Notes: generated by a model from the letters alone, not told the origin. 64,000 bases of DNA from Luteimonas padinae (GCF_014652935.1 NZ_BMZT01000001.1:333328-397327), one strand, 5' to 3'; positions 35,838 to 44,718 are shown, counted from the first letter of the stretch. Made by a program: numbers and translations.

Positions 35838-37364
35838 GTGACCGAGATCCGCCAGGAAGACTTCATCCAGTCCGTCGCCGACGCCCTCCAGTACATCAGC
35901 TACTACCACCCGGTGGACTACATCCGGAACCTGGCGGCGGCGTACGAGCGCGAGGAGTCGCCGGCGGCGAAGGACGCGATGGCGCAGATCCTGATCAACT
36001 CGCGCATGTGCGCCGAGGGCCACCGCCCGATCTGCCAGGACACCGGCATTGTCACCGTCTTCCTCGAGATCGGCATGGATGTGACCTGGCCCGACGCCAC
36101 CATGGGCGTCGAGGACATGGTCAACGAGGGCGTGCGCCGCGCCTACAACCTGCCCGAAAACAAACTGCGCGCCTCGGTGCTGGCCGATCCGGCCGGCAAG
36201 CGCCGCAACACCGGCGACAACACCCCGGCCATCGTCAACTTCAAGGTGGTGCCGGGCGGCAAGGTCGACGTGATCGTGGCCGCCAAGGGCGGCGGCTCGG
36301 AGGCGAAGTCGAAGTTCGCCATGCTCAACCCGTCGGACTCGATCGTCGACTGGGTGCTGAAGACCGTGCCGACCATGGGCGCCGGCTGGTGCCCGCCGGG
36401 CATGCTCGGCATCGGCATCGGCGGCACCGCCGAGAAGGCGATGCTGCTAGCCAAGGAAGCGCTGATGGAGCCGATCGACATCGTCGACCTCAAGGCGCGC
36501 GGCCCGTCCAACCGCCTGGAGGAGATGCGCCTGGAGATCTTCGACGGCGTCAACGCGCTGGGCATCGGCGCCCAGGGCCTGGGCGGCCTGACGACCGTGC
36601 TCGACATCAAGATCAAGGACTATCCGACGCACGCGGCGAACCTGCCGGTGGCGATGATCCCCAACTGCGCCGCCACCCGCCATGCGCACTTCACGCTGGA
36701 CGGCAGCGGCCCGGTGATGCTGGATCCTCCGTCGCTTGAGGACTGGCCGCAGATCACGTACGACGCCTCGAAGGGCCGCCGCGTCGACCTCGACACCGTG
36801 ACCCGCGGGGACGTGGCGGCCTGGCAGCCGGGCGAGACCCTGCTGCTCAACGGCCGCCTGCTGACCGGCCGCGACGCCGCGCACAAGCGCATGGTGGACA
36901 TGCTGAACAAGGGCGAGGCGCTGCCGGTGGACCTCGCCGGCCGCTTCATCTACTACGTCGGCCCGGTCGATCCGGTGGCCGGCGAAGTGGTGGGTCCGGC
37001 CGGCCCGACCACGGCCACGCGCATGGACAAGTTCACCGAACAGGTGCTGTCGCAGACCGGCCTGCTGGGCATGGTCGGCAAGGCCGAGCGCGGGCCGGCG
37101 GCGATCGAGGCGATCCGCAAGCACGGCTCGGCCTACCTGATGGCGGTGGGCGGCTCGGCCTACCTGGTGTCGAAGGCGATCAAGGCCGCGAAGGTGGTCG
37201 CGTTCGAGGACCTCGGCATGGAGGCCATCTACGAGTTCACGGTGCAGGACATGCCGGTGACGGTGGCGGTCGATTCGACGGGCGTGTCCGTGCACGAGAC
37301 CGGACCGCGCGAATGGCAGTCGCGGATCGGCAAGATCCCGCTGCAGGTGATCGCAACCGCCTGA
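35838..37364 (+). CDS. fumA: Class I (iron-sulfur) fumarate hydratase
   Basis: Reversible hydration of fumarate to malate in the TCA cycle, using a [4Fe-4S] cluster. 508 residues. Candidate cluster cysteines: Cys66 (ICQDTG), Cys185 (GWCPPG) and Cys277 (PNCAAT). C-terminal domain with GPTTATRMDKFTEQVL and GKAERGPAAIEAI. GTG 35838 is chosen since the conserved TEIRQEDFI begins there; an in-frame ATG at 35805 lies inside the -10 box, so it is unlikely. Divergent from the sigma factor. It faces the cardiolipin synthase gene across a REP cluster. Confidence 0.95.
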   Translation: MTEIRQEDFIQSVADALQYISYYHPVDYIRNLAAAYEREESPAAKDAMAQILINSRMCAEGHRPICQDTGIVTVFLEIGMDVTWPDATMGVEDMVNEGVRRAYNLPENKLRASVLADPAGKRRNTGDNTPAIVNFKVVPGGKVDVIVAAKGGGSEAKSKFAMLNPSDSIVDWVLKTVPTMGAGWCPPGMLGIGIGGTAEKAMLLAKEALMEPIDIVDLKARGPSNRLEEMRLEIFDGVNALGIGAQGLGGLTTVLDIKIKDYPTHAANLPVAMIPNCAATRHAHFTLDGSGPVMLDPPSLEDWPQITYDASKGRRVDLDTVTRGDVAAWQPGETLLLNGRLLTGRDAAHKRMVDMLNKGEALPVDLAGRFIYYVGPVDPVAGEVVGPAGPTTATRMDKFTEQVLSQTGLLGMVGKAERGPAAIEAIRKHGSAYLMAVGGSAYLVSKAIKAAKVVAFEDLGMEAIYEFTVQDMPVTVAVDSTGVSVHETGPREWQSRIGKIPLQVIATA

Positions 37365-37389
37365 CGCCCCACGCCGACGCCCTACGCCT

Positions 37390-37556
37390 GTAGGAGCGGC
37401 TACAGCCGCGACCAGCGACGAGCCCAGAGCCAATCGCGGCTATAGCCGCTCCACGGGCCATGAGGCGGTATGGTCGCAGCTGTAGCTGCTCCTACAGGCG
37501 TGGGGCGGTGCGGTCGTGGTGGCTGCAGCCGCTCCTGCAGAATCGCGGCTACAGCT
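37390..37556. repeat. REP-like cluster, with a GC-shifted variant
   Basis: Forward variant at 37390-37413 with stem GCGGC-TACA-GCCGC, reverse variant at 37432-37453 (stem GCGGC-TATA-GCCGC), a standard reverse copy at 37472-37495, and two degenerate copies at 37512-37540 and about 37541-37556. Stem bases change in pairs relative to the common type. The last copy overlaps the end of the cardiolipin synthase gene. Confidence 0.85.
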
Positions 37557-38844
37557 GGGAGCGGATGGGGCGGACGAACTTCTCGGCGAGCTTCTCGCGC
37601 AGCGGTCTGCGCTCCCACATCTCGTGGGAGTACTGGACCGCGTGTTGCAGGTCGCGCTCGAACACTTCGGTCATGCGCGCCGCGAAGCCGCGGTCGTAGA
37701 CATTGAGGCTGGCCTCGTCGTTGAGGCGGAACGAGCGGATGTCGAAGTTGGTGGAGCCCAGCGACACCAGCTCGCCGTCCACGACCAGCAGCTTCACGTG
37801 CAGCATCGTCGGCTGGTATTCGTGGATCTCGATGCCGGCCTCGAGCAGTTCGCCCCAGCTGGCCTTGGACGACAGCCGCACCGTCTCCGAGTCGATGTGC
37901 TTGCCGGGCAGGAGCACGCGCACGCGAACGCCGCGCTTGCGCGCCGCCACCAGGGCGGTCGTGATCAGCTCGTCCGGGACGAAGTAGGACGCGGTGAGGT
38001 CGATCGTGTGCTCGGCCGCGGCGATTGCCGACAGGTACATCAGGTGCATGCTCTCGCTGCCGCCGGCGGGCGAGGCGATGAAGAGATGGGCGTCCATGTC
38101 GCCGACGCGCTCGAGCGGCGGGAAATAGTCCGGGCCGTTGAGCAGGGCCCCGGTGGTCTTGATCCAGTTGTCGTTGAACGCCGACTGCATCTGCGCCACG
38201 GCCGGCCCCTCGATGCGGAAGTGCGCCTCGCGCCAGTGGTCGGGATCCTGGGCATGCCCGGTCCACTGGTCGGCGATGCCGACGCCGCCGGTGAAGCCGA
38301 CCTTGCCGTCGATGACCAGCAGCTTGCGGTGCGTGCGGTTGTTCATCCGGCCGAGGTTGTACCAGTGCAGCGGACGGTAGCGTTCGACCTCGACGCCGGC
38401 GTCCTGCATCGCCTGCAGCATCTCCTCGTCCATCTTGATGCTGCCCACCCAGTCCACCAGCAGGTGCACCTTGACGCCGGCGCGCGCGCGTTCGGACAGC
38501 GCGAGCTCGAACTTCCTGCCGATGTCGCCGGACCAGTAGATGTAGGTCTCGAAGGTGATGGTCTTCTGCGCCGAGGCGATGGCGCCCAGCATGGCGGGGA
38601 AGATCTCGTCGCCGTTCTCGTAGTCGGTGACGTGGTTCCCCGGCAGAATGGCCGGCCCCAGCAGCACCGACATCTCGCGCCGGAACTGCGGGTCGGCGAT
38701 CGCGTGGCGGTGCTCGATCCTGCGCTCGATCTTCTTCTCCGGCGTGGAGAAGTTCATCGCCAGCACCACGGCCAGCACCGTGATCGCGGCGGTCAGGACG
38801 ATCGTCCAGGCCATGTGTTTGCGGCTCCAGGTTCTGAGGCTCAT
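37549..38844 (-). CDS. cls: Cardiolipin synthase, phospholipase D family
   Basis: Makes cardiolipin by phosphatidyl transfer at the inner membrane. 431 residues. One N-terminal membrane helix (about 12-31), then two HKD motifs: His172-Lys174-Asp179 (HRKLLVIDGKVGFTGG) and His349-Lys351-Asp356 (HVKLLVVDGELVSLGSTNFD). A single N-terminal helix is closer to ClsB/ClsC-like forms than to two-helix ClsA. The ATG at 38844 follows GAGGAAG. The TAG stop falls in a REP-like copy, so the last residues may derive from the repeat. Confidence 0.92.
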   Translation of the reverse strand: MSLRTWSRKHMAWTIVLTAAITVLAVVLAMNFSTPEKKIERRIEHRHAIADPQFRREMSVLLGPAILPGNHVTDYENGDEIFPAMLGAIASAQKTITFETYIYWSGDIGRKFELALSERARAGVKVHLLVDWVGSIKMDEEMLQAMQDAGVEVERYRPLHWYNLGRMNNRTHRKLLVIDGKVGFTGGVGIADQWTGHAQDPDHWREAHFRIEGPAVAQMQSAFNDNWIKTTGALLNGPDYFPPLERVGDMDAHLFIASPAGGSESMHLMYLSAIAAAEHTIDLTASYFVPDELITTALVAARKRGVRVRVLLPGKHIDSETVRLSSKASWGELLEAGIEIHEYQPTMLHVKLLVVDGELVSLGSTNFDIRSFRLNDEASLNVYDRGFAARMTEVFERDLQHAVQYSHEMWERRPLREKLAEKFVRPIRSQL

Positions 38845-38925
38845 CGACTTCCTCGGCGGCGGACGCCGGAGCCGCACTGTGCGCCGGCCGCATTCAGCGG
38901 CGCGTGAAGCCGGTGGCGCCGCGGC

Positions 38926-40044
38926 TCAGAACCAGTCCAGCACCGAGATGCCCAGGCCGACGTAGGTGGCCTTGTGGTCGTAGTCGAGCATGCTCTCGCC
39001 GTAGCCGTTGAAGAGCTGCAGATGACCGTGCAGGTGGCTGCTGATCGGGAAGCCCCAGTCGAACTGCAGCGCGCCGCGCGAGCGGTCGCCGCTTCTCAGC
39101 GAGTGCCGCGCCATCAGCGAGAAGACCTGGTCGCCGCGCGTGTGCACGACGGTCACGTCGCCGCGGCCCATGTAGTCCTCGATGCCCGGATTGTCATCGT
39201 CACTGCCGTCGCTGATGCGGATCCAGGGCCGGAAGGTCACTGCCCAGTCCTCGCGATCGAGGCCGACGTTGAACATGATCCGGTTCCAGCTGCGCGACAT
39301 CGGGTCGCTGCGGCCGTTGGACTGGTGGTTGATGCCCACCGCGGCCATGCGGCCTTTCCAGCCGCCGATCGAATAGTTGTTGCGGAACACCAGCAGCACT
39401 TCCGGCTCGTAGTTGGTTTCCCGGAACGGCCGCGAGTTGTCGGCGTTGTAGACCTGCCAGCGCGAGCTCTGGGTGTAGCCCATCCAGATGTCGCCGTTGT
39501 CGCCGAACAGGTTCTCGACCGCCTTGGTCTTGAAGCTGATCTGGAACTTGGTCTCGATGCTGTCGGTGCCGTCCATCTCCAGCGGCTGCCCGTCGAGCGA
39601 CGAGGTCGGGCGGCGGTTCGGATCGCTGCTCCAGAACGCCGGCAGCAGGTACACCGGCTTGTACGCGCGCATGTTGAAGGTGCCCAGCTTGGAGTCGGCG
39701 GCCAGCTCCCAGCGGCTGTCGAGCAGCGAGCCGCGGCCGGCGTTGGCGAGCGCGCGCCGCGGGTCGGCGTCATGCGGGAATACGTCGCTGCTGGTGTCGG
39801 CCGCCGGCTCCGGGGCGCCGGTGGCCACCGCCGCGGCCGCCGCTGCCGCGGCGGCGTCGGCTTCCTGCGCGGTCGGGGCCACGCGCTTCGCAACGGTGTC
39901 GTAGCAGGCCAGGCGCTCGGCGGCGGTTTCGATGGCGACGCAGGCCTCGAGCGCCGTGGGCGCTGTGGCCGCGGGCGTTTGCGCGAGGGCCGTGACCGGG
40001 AGCACGCAGGCCAGCAGCAGGGGTGCGGAGTGGCGTCGTTCCAT
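38926..40044 (-). CDS. pldA: Outer-membrane phospholipase A
   Basis: Hydrolyses phospholipid acyl chains in the outer membrane, a dimer activated by Ca2+. 372 residues: signal peptide (1-21), an Ala-rich, weakly conserved N-terminal region to about 100, then a 12-strand barrel. The active-site motif is INHQSNGRSDPMSRSWNR with His240 and Ser242 (HxSxG). Ends LGISVLDWF with the terminal Phe typical of outer-membrane barrels. ATG 40044. Same strand as cls (81 bases upstream of it), an apt phospholipid-metabolism neighbour. Confidence 0.93.
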   Translation of the reverse strand: MERRHSAPLLLACVLPVTALAQTPAATAPTALEACVAIETAAERLACYDTVAKRVAPTAQEADAAAAAAAAAVATGAPEPAADTSSDVFPHDADPRRALANAGRGSLLDSRWELAADSKLGTFNMRAYKPVYLLPAFWSSDPNRRPTSSLDGQPLEMDGTDSIETKFQISFKTKAVENLFGDNGDIWMGYTQSSRWQVYNADNSRPFRETNYEPEVLLVFRNNYSIGGWKGRMAAVGINHQSNGRSDPMSRSWNRIMFNVGLDREDWAVTFRPWIRISDGSDDDNPGIEDYMGRGDVTVVHTRGDQVFSLMARHSLRSGDRSRGALQFDWGFPISSHLHGHLQLFNGYGESMLDYDHKATYVGLGISVLDWF

Positions 40045-40124
40045 GGCGTCGGGTTCCGGAGGGGTCGGCGGGGAAGTGTATCGTCCCGCCCGCCCGGCCG
40101 CGGCCCGGCGATCGCCGCGGCGGA

Positions 40125-40610
40125 TCAGAACACCCAGGCCAGCACGAACAGGCCCACCATCGTGAACGCGAGCGCCAGCTTGAGGACGGTGCCGAACACC
40201 ACCCCGAGCCAGGTGCCGAAGCCGACCCGCGTGGCCTGGCCGACGTCGCGCCCATGCAGCAGTTCGCCCGCGAGGGCGCCGATGAATGGCCCCGCGAACA
40301 GGCCGATGGGGCCGAAAAAGATGCCCACCAACGTGCCGATGACCGCGCCCGCGACCGCCTTGCCGCTGGCGCCTACCCGCTTTGCGCCCAGCGCCGTGGC
40401 CCAGAAATCCACCACCAGCGAAAACGCCGTCAGGACACCCAGCACCACCAGCGTGGGAACGCCGATATAGGCGAAGTCGCCGGCCCATGCGCCCAGCAGC
40501 ATGCCGGCAAACACCAGCGGCAGGCCGGGCAGCGCCGGCAGGATGGTGCCGGCGATGCCGACCAGCACCAGGATCACCGCGATGGCGTAGTAGAGGGGCT
40601 GCAGGTCCAT
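40125..40610 (-). CDS. DUF456 inner-membrane protein
   Basis: 161 residues, almost all hydrophobic, with about four or five membrane helices and Gly-rich turns. The family features GIAGTILPALPGLPLVFAGMLLGAW and FFGPIGLFAGPFIGALAGELL match DUF456. Function unknown. ATG 40610. Separated from the upstream glycine-zipper gene by a terminator, and 80 bases before pldA on the same strand. Confidence 0.88.
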   Translation of the reverse strand: MDLQPLYYAIAVILVLVGIAGTILPALPGLPLVFAGMLLGAWAGDFAYIGVPTLVVLGVLTAFSLVVDFWATALGAKRVGASGKAVAGAVIGTLVGIFFGPIGLFAGPFIGALAGELLHGRDVGQATRVGFGTWLGVVFGTVLKLALAFTMVGLFVLAWVF

Positions 40611-40622
40611 GGGCGCAGTCTG

Positions 40623-40654
40623 CCAAAGAAGGACGGCCCGCGTGGCGGGCCGTC
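40623..40654 (-). terminator. Terminator of the glycine-zipper lipoprotein gene
   Basis: Perfect 10-bp stem (40632-40641 with 40645-40654), 3-base loop, followed on the reverse strand by TTCTTTGG. Confidence 0.75.
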
Positions 40655-40680
40655 AAAGGGAGAGAGTGGATCGTTGGGGA

Positions 40681-41157
40681 TCAGCGGACGAAGGCGCGCC
40701 CGTTGGCGACGTTGACGTACGAGCCTTCGCGGATGCCGCCCAGGTCGTTCTGGGTGACCACCGTCATCCGGCCGTTGTCCAGCCGCACGTGGATGTCGTA
40801 CACCGACTGTCCCTGCACGCGGTTATGGATGGCGTTGCCGGCGACCGCGCCGCCGACCGCACCCGCCACGGTGGCGGTGTTGGTGCGGCCATCGCTGTCG
40901 GTGTTGCGTTCCGCGATCTCGCGCGCGGCCACGGCGCCGACGATGCCGCCGAGCACGGCGCCGGTGGCATTGGGCGTATTGGACGCGCGTGCGCGGTGGT
41001 CGATGCGGGTGACCACACCGCAGGTGTCGCAGCGGGCGGAGCTGCCATAGCCGCCGGCGCCGTAGCCGCCGCTGGAATATCCGGGGGACGTGCTTGCGCA
41101 GCCCACCAGGGTGGCTGCGGCGATGATCGCGCTGGCGCTGATCAGTCTGGCCTTCAT
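40681..41157 (-). CDS. Glycine-zipper 2TM lipoprotein (SlyB-like)
   Basis: 158 residues. Signal peptide with lipobox LVGC (Cys about 19), Gly/Tyr/Ser-rich stretch, CDTCGVV, then a glycine-zipper pair (AVLGGIVGAVAAREIA and ATVAGAVGGAVAGNAI) and a basic C-terminus (VQGQSVYDIHVRLDNG, ending GRAFVR). The architecture is that of SlyB/Pcp-type outer-membrane lipoproteins. ATG 41157 has CAGGAG upstream. Role: envelope integrity by family. Confidence 0.88.
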   Translation of the reverse strand: MKARLISASAIIAAATLVGCASTSPGYSSGGYGAGGYGSSARCDTCGVVTRIDHRARASNTPNATGAVLGGIVGAVAAREIAERNTDSDGRTNTATVAGAVGGAVAGNAIHNRVQGQSVYDIHVRLDNGRMTVVTQNDLGGIREGSYVNVANGRAFVR

Positions 41158-41266
41158 CGGGGGAGACTCCTGCATGGCACCTGGAGGTGATGCCTCGCAG
41201 CCGACGTTAGTCAGGCGGCCGTGAACGGCCAATCAATCGCGGCGGCTGTCGCGGCCGGCGGGCGGA

Positions 41267-41296
41267 CACGTGCAGGCATCGTTCATCCTGCACGTG
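41267..41296 (-). terminator. Hairpin after the cytochrome c gene
   Basis: Perfect 10-bp stem CACGTGCAGG (41267-41276) with its complement at 41287-41296 and a 10-base loop, within a larger GC-rich inverted repeat. 28 bases past the stop; no U-tract. Confidence 0.45.
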
Positions 41297-41324
41297 CCCG
41301 GCCGGCGCGCGGAGCATCCTCGCC

Positions 41325-41813
41325 TCAGCCGCGGAAGTCGGTGTGGCAGGCCTTGCAGTCGCTGCCGATGGCTTCGAGCGTGCTCTTGAGGCCGGCGCAG
41401 TTCATCGGCGGCGATGCCAGCGCGTTGTCCAGCGTCGCCCGGAAGCTGCCGGTGTGGCTGGCGAAGCGGGTGTTGTCGCGCAGGTCGGGGAAGGCCGGGT
41501 CGAGGTCGTTGCCCAGGGTGCGCAGCGCCTGCAGGTGCGGCAGCACGTCGGTGGCCGCGCAGCGGTTGGCCTCGAGCTTCTGGTGCAACTGCGCGGAGTG
41601 CGCCGACATGAGGTGCATCGCCGCGGTGGGGTAGTGGTCCTGCCAGGTCTTCCGGCCTTCGAGGGCACGCAGCAGCATCACCACCGCGATGATGCCGAGC
41701 ACCAGGCCCAGGAGGAACAGGAACAGGTAGCGACCGGCCGCCGACGGCGCCTTGCGCGGCGGGCGGGGCCTGGAGGGATCGACCGGCGTGGCTTGCGGCT
41801 GGGGCGTCGACAT
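41325..41813 (-). CDS. Membrane-anchored cytochrome c, class II-like
   Basis: 162 residues. A Pro-rich cytoplasmic start, one membrane helix (about 29-49) and a helical periplasmic domain of about 110 residues with a single heme motif at the very end, CKACH (153-157). A C-terminal CxxCH in a four-helix layout is the mark of cytochrome c'/c556 (class II). Two extra cysteines (85, 139) may pair. Partner and role unknown; no oxidase genes nearby. ATG 41813. TACAAT lies about 37 bases upstream. Confidence 0.8.
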   Translation of the reverse strand: MSTPQPQATPVDPSRPRPPRKAPSAAGRYLFLFLLGLVLGIIAVVMLLRALEGRKTWQDHYPTAAMHLMSAHSAQLHQKLEANRCAATDVLPHLQALRTLGNDLDPAFPDLRDNTRFASHTGSFRATLDNALASPPMNCAGLKSTLEAIGSDCKACHTDFRG

Positions 41814-41849
41814 GCGCTGGCTTCCTGTGGTGCAGATGGCGGAAGCGGG

Positions 41850-41875
41850 ATTGTATGCGGGCGCACCGGTAAAAT
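41850..41875. promoter_or_regulatory. Divergent -10 boxes for cytochrome c and tcdA
   Basis: Reverse TACAAT at 41850-41855 faces the cytochrome gene. Forward TAAAAT at 41870-41875 is six bases from the tcdA ATG, so tcdA mRNA may be leaderless. The tcdA site (CCGGTAAAATGCGCCGATG) is nearly identical to the uup site. Confidence 0.5.
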
Positions 41876-41881
41876 GCGCCG

Positions 41882-42718
41882 ATGGACGCAGACTGGAACC
41901 AGCGGTTCGCCGGCATCGACCGCCTCTATGGCCGCGGCGCGGTGGAGCGCTTCGCCGCCTGCCATGTCGCCGTGGTCGGCCTCGGCGGCGTCGGCTCCTG
42001 GGTGGCGGAGGCGCTCGCGCGCAGCGGCGTCGGTACGCTCACCCTGATCGACGCCGACGACCTGTGCGTCTCCAACACCAACCGCCAGCTCCCTGCGCTG
42101 GCCGGCCAGTACGGCCGGCCCAAGGTCACCGCCATGGGCGAGCGCTGCCGCGCGATCAATCCGTCGATGGTGGTGCACGAAGTGCCGAGCTTCCTGACGC
42201 CCTCCAACCTCGCGGAGCTGTTCGATCGCGGCTACGACCTGGTGGTCGATGCCTGCGACAGCTTCCGCAGCAAGGTGGAGATGATCGCCTGGTGCCGGCG
42301 CCGCAAGCTGCCGCTGGTGGCGGTGGGCTCGGCCGGTGGCCGGATCGATCCCACCCTGGTGCGCATCCGCGACCTGTCGAGGACCGAGCACGACGCGATG
42401 CTGGCGCTGGTGCGCAAGAAGCTGCGCGCGGAGTTCAACTTCCCCAAGGGCCCGAAGCGCTACTTCGGCATCCCGGCGGTGTACTCGCTGGAAAACGTGC
42501 GCTACCCGCAGGGGGATGGCAGCGTGTGCGGGCTGCGGCCGCAGGTCGGCGGCGAGGACGGCTTCAAGCTCGACTGCGGCGGCGGCCTGGGCGCGGCCAC
42601 CCACATCACCGGGGCCTTCGCGTTCGCGGCGGCGGGCAAGGCGCTGGAAATGCTGCTGGCGCGTGCGCAGCCGCGGCAAGCGGCGCCCACCGGCACCCGT
42701 GCCGACGCGGACGCCTAG
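41882..42718 (+). CDS. tcdA: tRNA t6A dehydratase TcdA (CsdL)
   Basis: E1-like ATPase that cyclises t6A37 of tRNA to ct6A. 278 residues. Begins RFAGIDRLYGRGAVERFAACHVAVVGLGGVGSW, with the nucleotide-binding GxGxxG, DADDLCVSNTNRQ, VVDACDSFRSKVEMI and the mid-length PKGPKRYFGIPAVYSLE. A C-terminal membrane-like helix follows (GAFAFAAAGKALEMLL). Start ATG 41882, without a Shine-Dalgarno. It converges on tatD with four bases between stops. Confidence 0.93.
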   Translation: MDADWNQRFAGIDRLYGRGAVERFAACHVAVVGLGGVGSWVAEALARSGVGTLTLIDADDLCVSNTNRQLPALAGQYGRPKVTAMGERCRAINPSMVVHEVPSFLTPSNLAELFDRGYDLVVDACDSFRSKVEMIAWCRRRKLPLVAVGSAGGRIDPTLVRIRDLSRTEHDAMLALVRKKLRAEFNFPKGPKRYFGIPAVYSLENVRYPQGDGSVCGLRPQVGGEDGFKLDCGGGLGAATHITGAFAFAAAGKALEMLLARAQPRQAAPTGTRADADA

Positions 42719-42722
42719 GACC

Positions 42723-43487
42723 TCAGCCCGGCAGGCCGAACAGGCGGCGCGCGTTGGCCGTGGTCGCCGCGGCCACGCCTTCCGGTGCCATGCCCCGCAG
42801 CGCGGCGATGGTGTCGCAGACCACGCGCAGCCTTGCCGGCTCGTTGCGCTGGCCGCGGTGGCCGGCGTCGGGCTGGTCCGGTGCGTCGGTTTCCAGCAGC
42901 AGGAAATCCAGCGGCATGGTCGCGGCCAGCGTGCGCAGCCGATTGGCGCGCTCGTAGGTCACCGGGCCGCCGAGCCCGAGCATGAACCCCAGGTCCCAGA
43001 GCGTTTCCGCCTGCTGCCTGCTGCCCGAAAAGCTGTGCACCACGCCGCGCACGCCGCCGGCGCGACGGATCGCGGCGGTGACCTGGTCGACCGCGCGCCG
43101 CGCGTGCACGATCACCGGCAGGCCGGCGTCGCGCGCGATGGCGAGCTGGCCCTCGAAGAAGCGCGACTGCGCGTCCGCGTCCAGGCCCTCGACGAAGAAG
43201 TCGAGGCCGCATTCGCCCACCGCGACCGGGCGCTCGCGTTCGATCCACTCCTCGAGCAGGGCCAGGTGGGGCCCGCGGTGGTGGCGCAGGAAGGTGGGAT
43301 GCAGGCCGTAGGCAGCGTGCAGCCCGCGGTCCAGGGCGGCGGCTTCGCGCAGCGCGGGCCATTCGTCGGCATGGGTGGCGGGCAGCACCTGCACCACCAC
43401 GCCCGCGGCACGTGCCCGGGCGACCACGACGGCGCGGTCGGGGGCGAATTCGTCGGCATCCAGGTGGCAGTGCGTATCGACCAGCAT
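42723..43487 (-). CDS. tatD: TatD-family metal-dependent hydrolase
   Basis: 254-residue TIM-barrel DNase-like hydrolase. Metal ligands: HCHLD (residues 6-10), Glu in AVGECGLDF, His in PVIVHAR, His in VVHSFSG, and Asp in LLETDAPD. Family members cut DNA as 3'-5' exonucleases; the exact paralogue (TatD, YcfH, YjjV) is not certain and the length and ETDAPDQPDAGHRG region point to the YjjV side. ATG 43487. A small membrane-protein gene starts upstream and reads through to five bases before this start. Confidence 0.88.
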   Translation of the reverse strand: MLVDTHCHLDADEFAPDRAVVVARARAAGVVVQVLPATHADEWPALREAAALDRGLHAAYGLHPTFLRHHRGPHLALLEEWIERERPVAVGECGLDFFVEGLDADAQSRFFEGQLAIARDAGLPVIVHARRAVDQVTAAIRRAGGVRGVVHSFSGSRQQAETLWDLGFMLGLGGPVTYERANRLRTLAATMPLDFLLLETDAPDQPDAGHRGQRNEPARLRVVCDTIAALRGMAPEGVAAATTANARRLFGLPG

Positions 43488-43492
43488 GGCGT

Positions 43493-43753
43493 TCAGCCGC
43501 GGCGCGCCTCGCCATCGACGACGCGGCCGCCCCCCTGCGGCGCCGGCTTGCGCTTGCGGCGCGAGATCAGCAACGCGCCCATGCCCAGCAGGAGTTCGTC
43601 GACAAAGGGCAGTGGATCGGGCACGACCACGCTGATGGCGAACAGCACGGCGGCAAGTACGAAGAGCTTCGGGTAGCTGAGCCGGCCCAGCCAGACCAGC
43701 AAGGGGGCGAGGATGGGATTGGCCACACAGGTCTCCAGCAGGAACGCGCTCAT
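43493..43753 (-). CDS. Small membrane protein, unknown
   Basis: 86 residues with two hydrophobic segments (about 10-45 and 50-62) and a basic C-terminus (ISRRKRKPAPQGGG). ATG 43753 chosen; an in-frame GTG at 43759 is possible. The stop is five bases before the tatD start, so they are probably co-transcribed. Similar short proteins are common next to hydrolase genes in the family, but I cannot name a family with certainty. Confidence 0.7.
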   Translation of the reverse strand: MSAFLLETCVANPILAPLLVWLGRLSYPKLFVLAAVLFAISVVVPDPLPFVDELLLGMGALLISRRKRKPAPQGGGRVVDGEARRG

Positions 43754-43908
43754 CCGCACGCTAGCACGGGCCCGGCGGCGACAGGGTTCACGATCCGTGC
43801 AGTTCGGCGCCGTCCAATCGGCACCCGTTCAGGCGGGGGGTGTTCGAATCCACCCGTCCCCCATCCATGGACCGCGCAAGCGCCGGTTTCGCCCCCGAGG
43901 AGCCTCCC

Positions 43909-44718
43909 ATGAAAAACAACACCCTCGCCATTGCCCTCGCTTCCCTGCTCGTCGGCGGCGTCGCGGTCGCCGCCTTCCAGGGCAATCGCGACGACGGCCC
44001 GCGCGCCGACGTCGCCTCGCTTGCCGCCGATGACGCCCGCGTGGGCGACGCATTCGGCGACGGCAGCGCGCTTCCCGCCGAGGGCCGCCTGGAGTACGCC
44101 CGGGTGCTCGCCATCGAGCCGATCACCGAGCGCGAGCCGCAGTACGCCACGGTCATCGGATCCGAGGCCATCCGCGAAACCAGCACCACCAGCTCGCCGC
44201 GCGAGGTCTGCGAGGACGTGGTGGTGCAGGAGCGCCTGCCCGAGCGTGATGGGCTGACCGGTGGCACCGTCGCCGGTTCCGTCATCGGCGGCCTGGTCGG
44301 CAACCAGGTCGGCAGCGGCAACGGCCGCAAGCTGGCCACCGTGGCCGGTGCGGTCGGTGGCGGCTTCGCCGGCCGCGAGGTCGACCGCCGCCACGTCGGC
44401 GGCCGCGTGGTCGAGCGCGTCGATCGCCAGTGCCGCACCGTGCACGACAGCTCGCAGTCCTCGCGCGTGGTCGCGTACAACGTGACCTACCGCAACCCGG
44501 ACGGCACCACCGGCAGCATGCGCACCGACAGCAAGCCGGCCAACCGCATTGCCCTTGGCGACACCGAAGTCACCGTCGGTTATGACGTGACCTACGAGTA
44601 CGACGGCGTCGAGCGCAGCATCCGCATGGACGAGCGCCCCGGCGACCGCCTGCCGGTGATCGACGGCCAGGTGGTGACCCAGGTGGCCGCCGTGGAGGGC
44701 GGCGCCACGCGGGGCTGA
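43909..44718 (+). CDS. Glycine-zipper 2TM-domain envelope protein
   Basis: 269 residues. Signal-anchor or signal peptide at the start (MKNNTLAIALASLLVGGVAVAAF), a glycine-zipper segment around 120-160 (GTVAGSVIGGLVGNQVGSGNGRKLATVAGAVGGGFAG), Cys-containing EVCEDV and RQCRTV, then a beta-rich end (VVAYNVTYRNPDGTTGSM, VTVGYDVTYEYDG). No lipobox. ATG 43909 follows GAGGAG. It ends in a strong terminator, so it is monocistronic. Role unknown; likely outer-membrane or periplasmic. Confidence 0.85.
   Translation: MKNNTLAIALASLLVGGVAVAAFQGNRDDGPRADVASLAADDARVGDAFGDGSALPAEGRLEYARVLAIEPITEREPQYATVIGSEAIRETSTTSSPREVCEDVVVQERLPERDGLTGGTVAGSVIGGLVGNQVGSGNGRKLATVAGAVGGGFAGREVDRRHVGGRVVERVDRQCRTVHDSSQSSRVVAYNVTYRNPDGTTGSMRTDSKPANRIALGDTEVTVGYDVTYEYDGVERSIRMDERPGDRLPVIDGQVVTQVAAVEGGATRG

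Noticed and set aside
43838..43868. tRNA-like 3' end (GTGTTCGAATCCAC followed by CATCCA)
   Set aside because: The T-arm does not pair correctly (position 52-62 mismatch, eight-base loop) and no matching 5' acceptor strand exists 70-95 bases upstream. Treated as chance.
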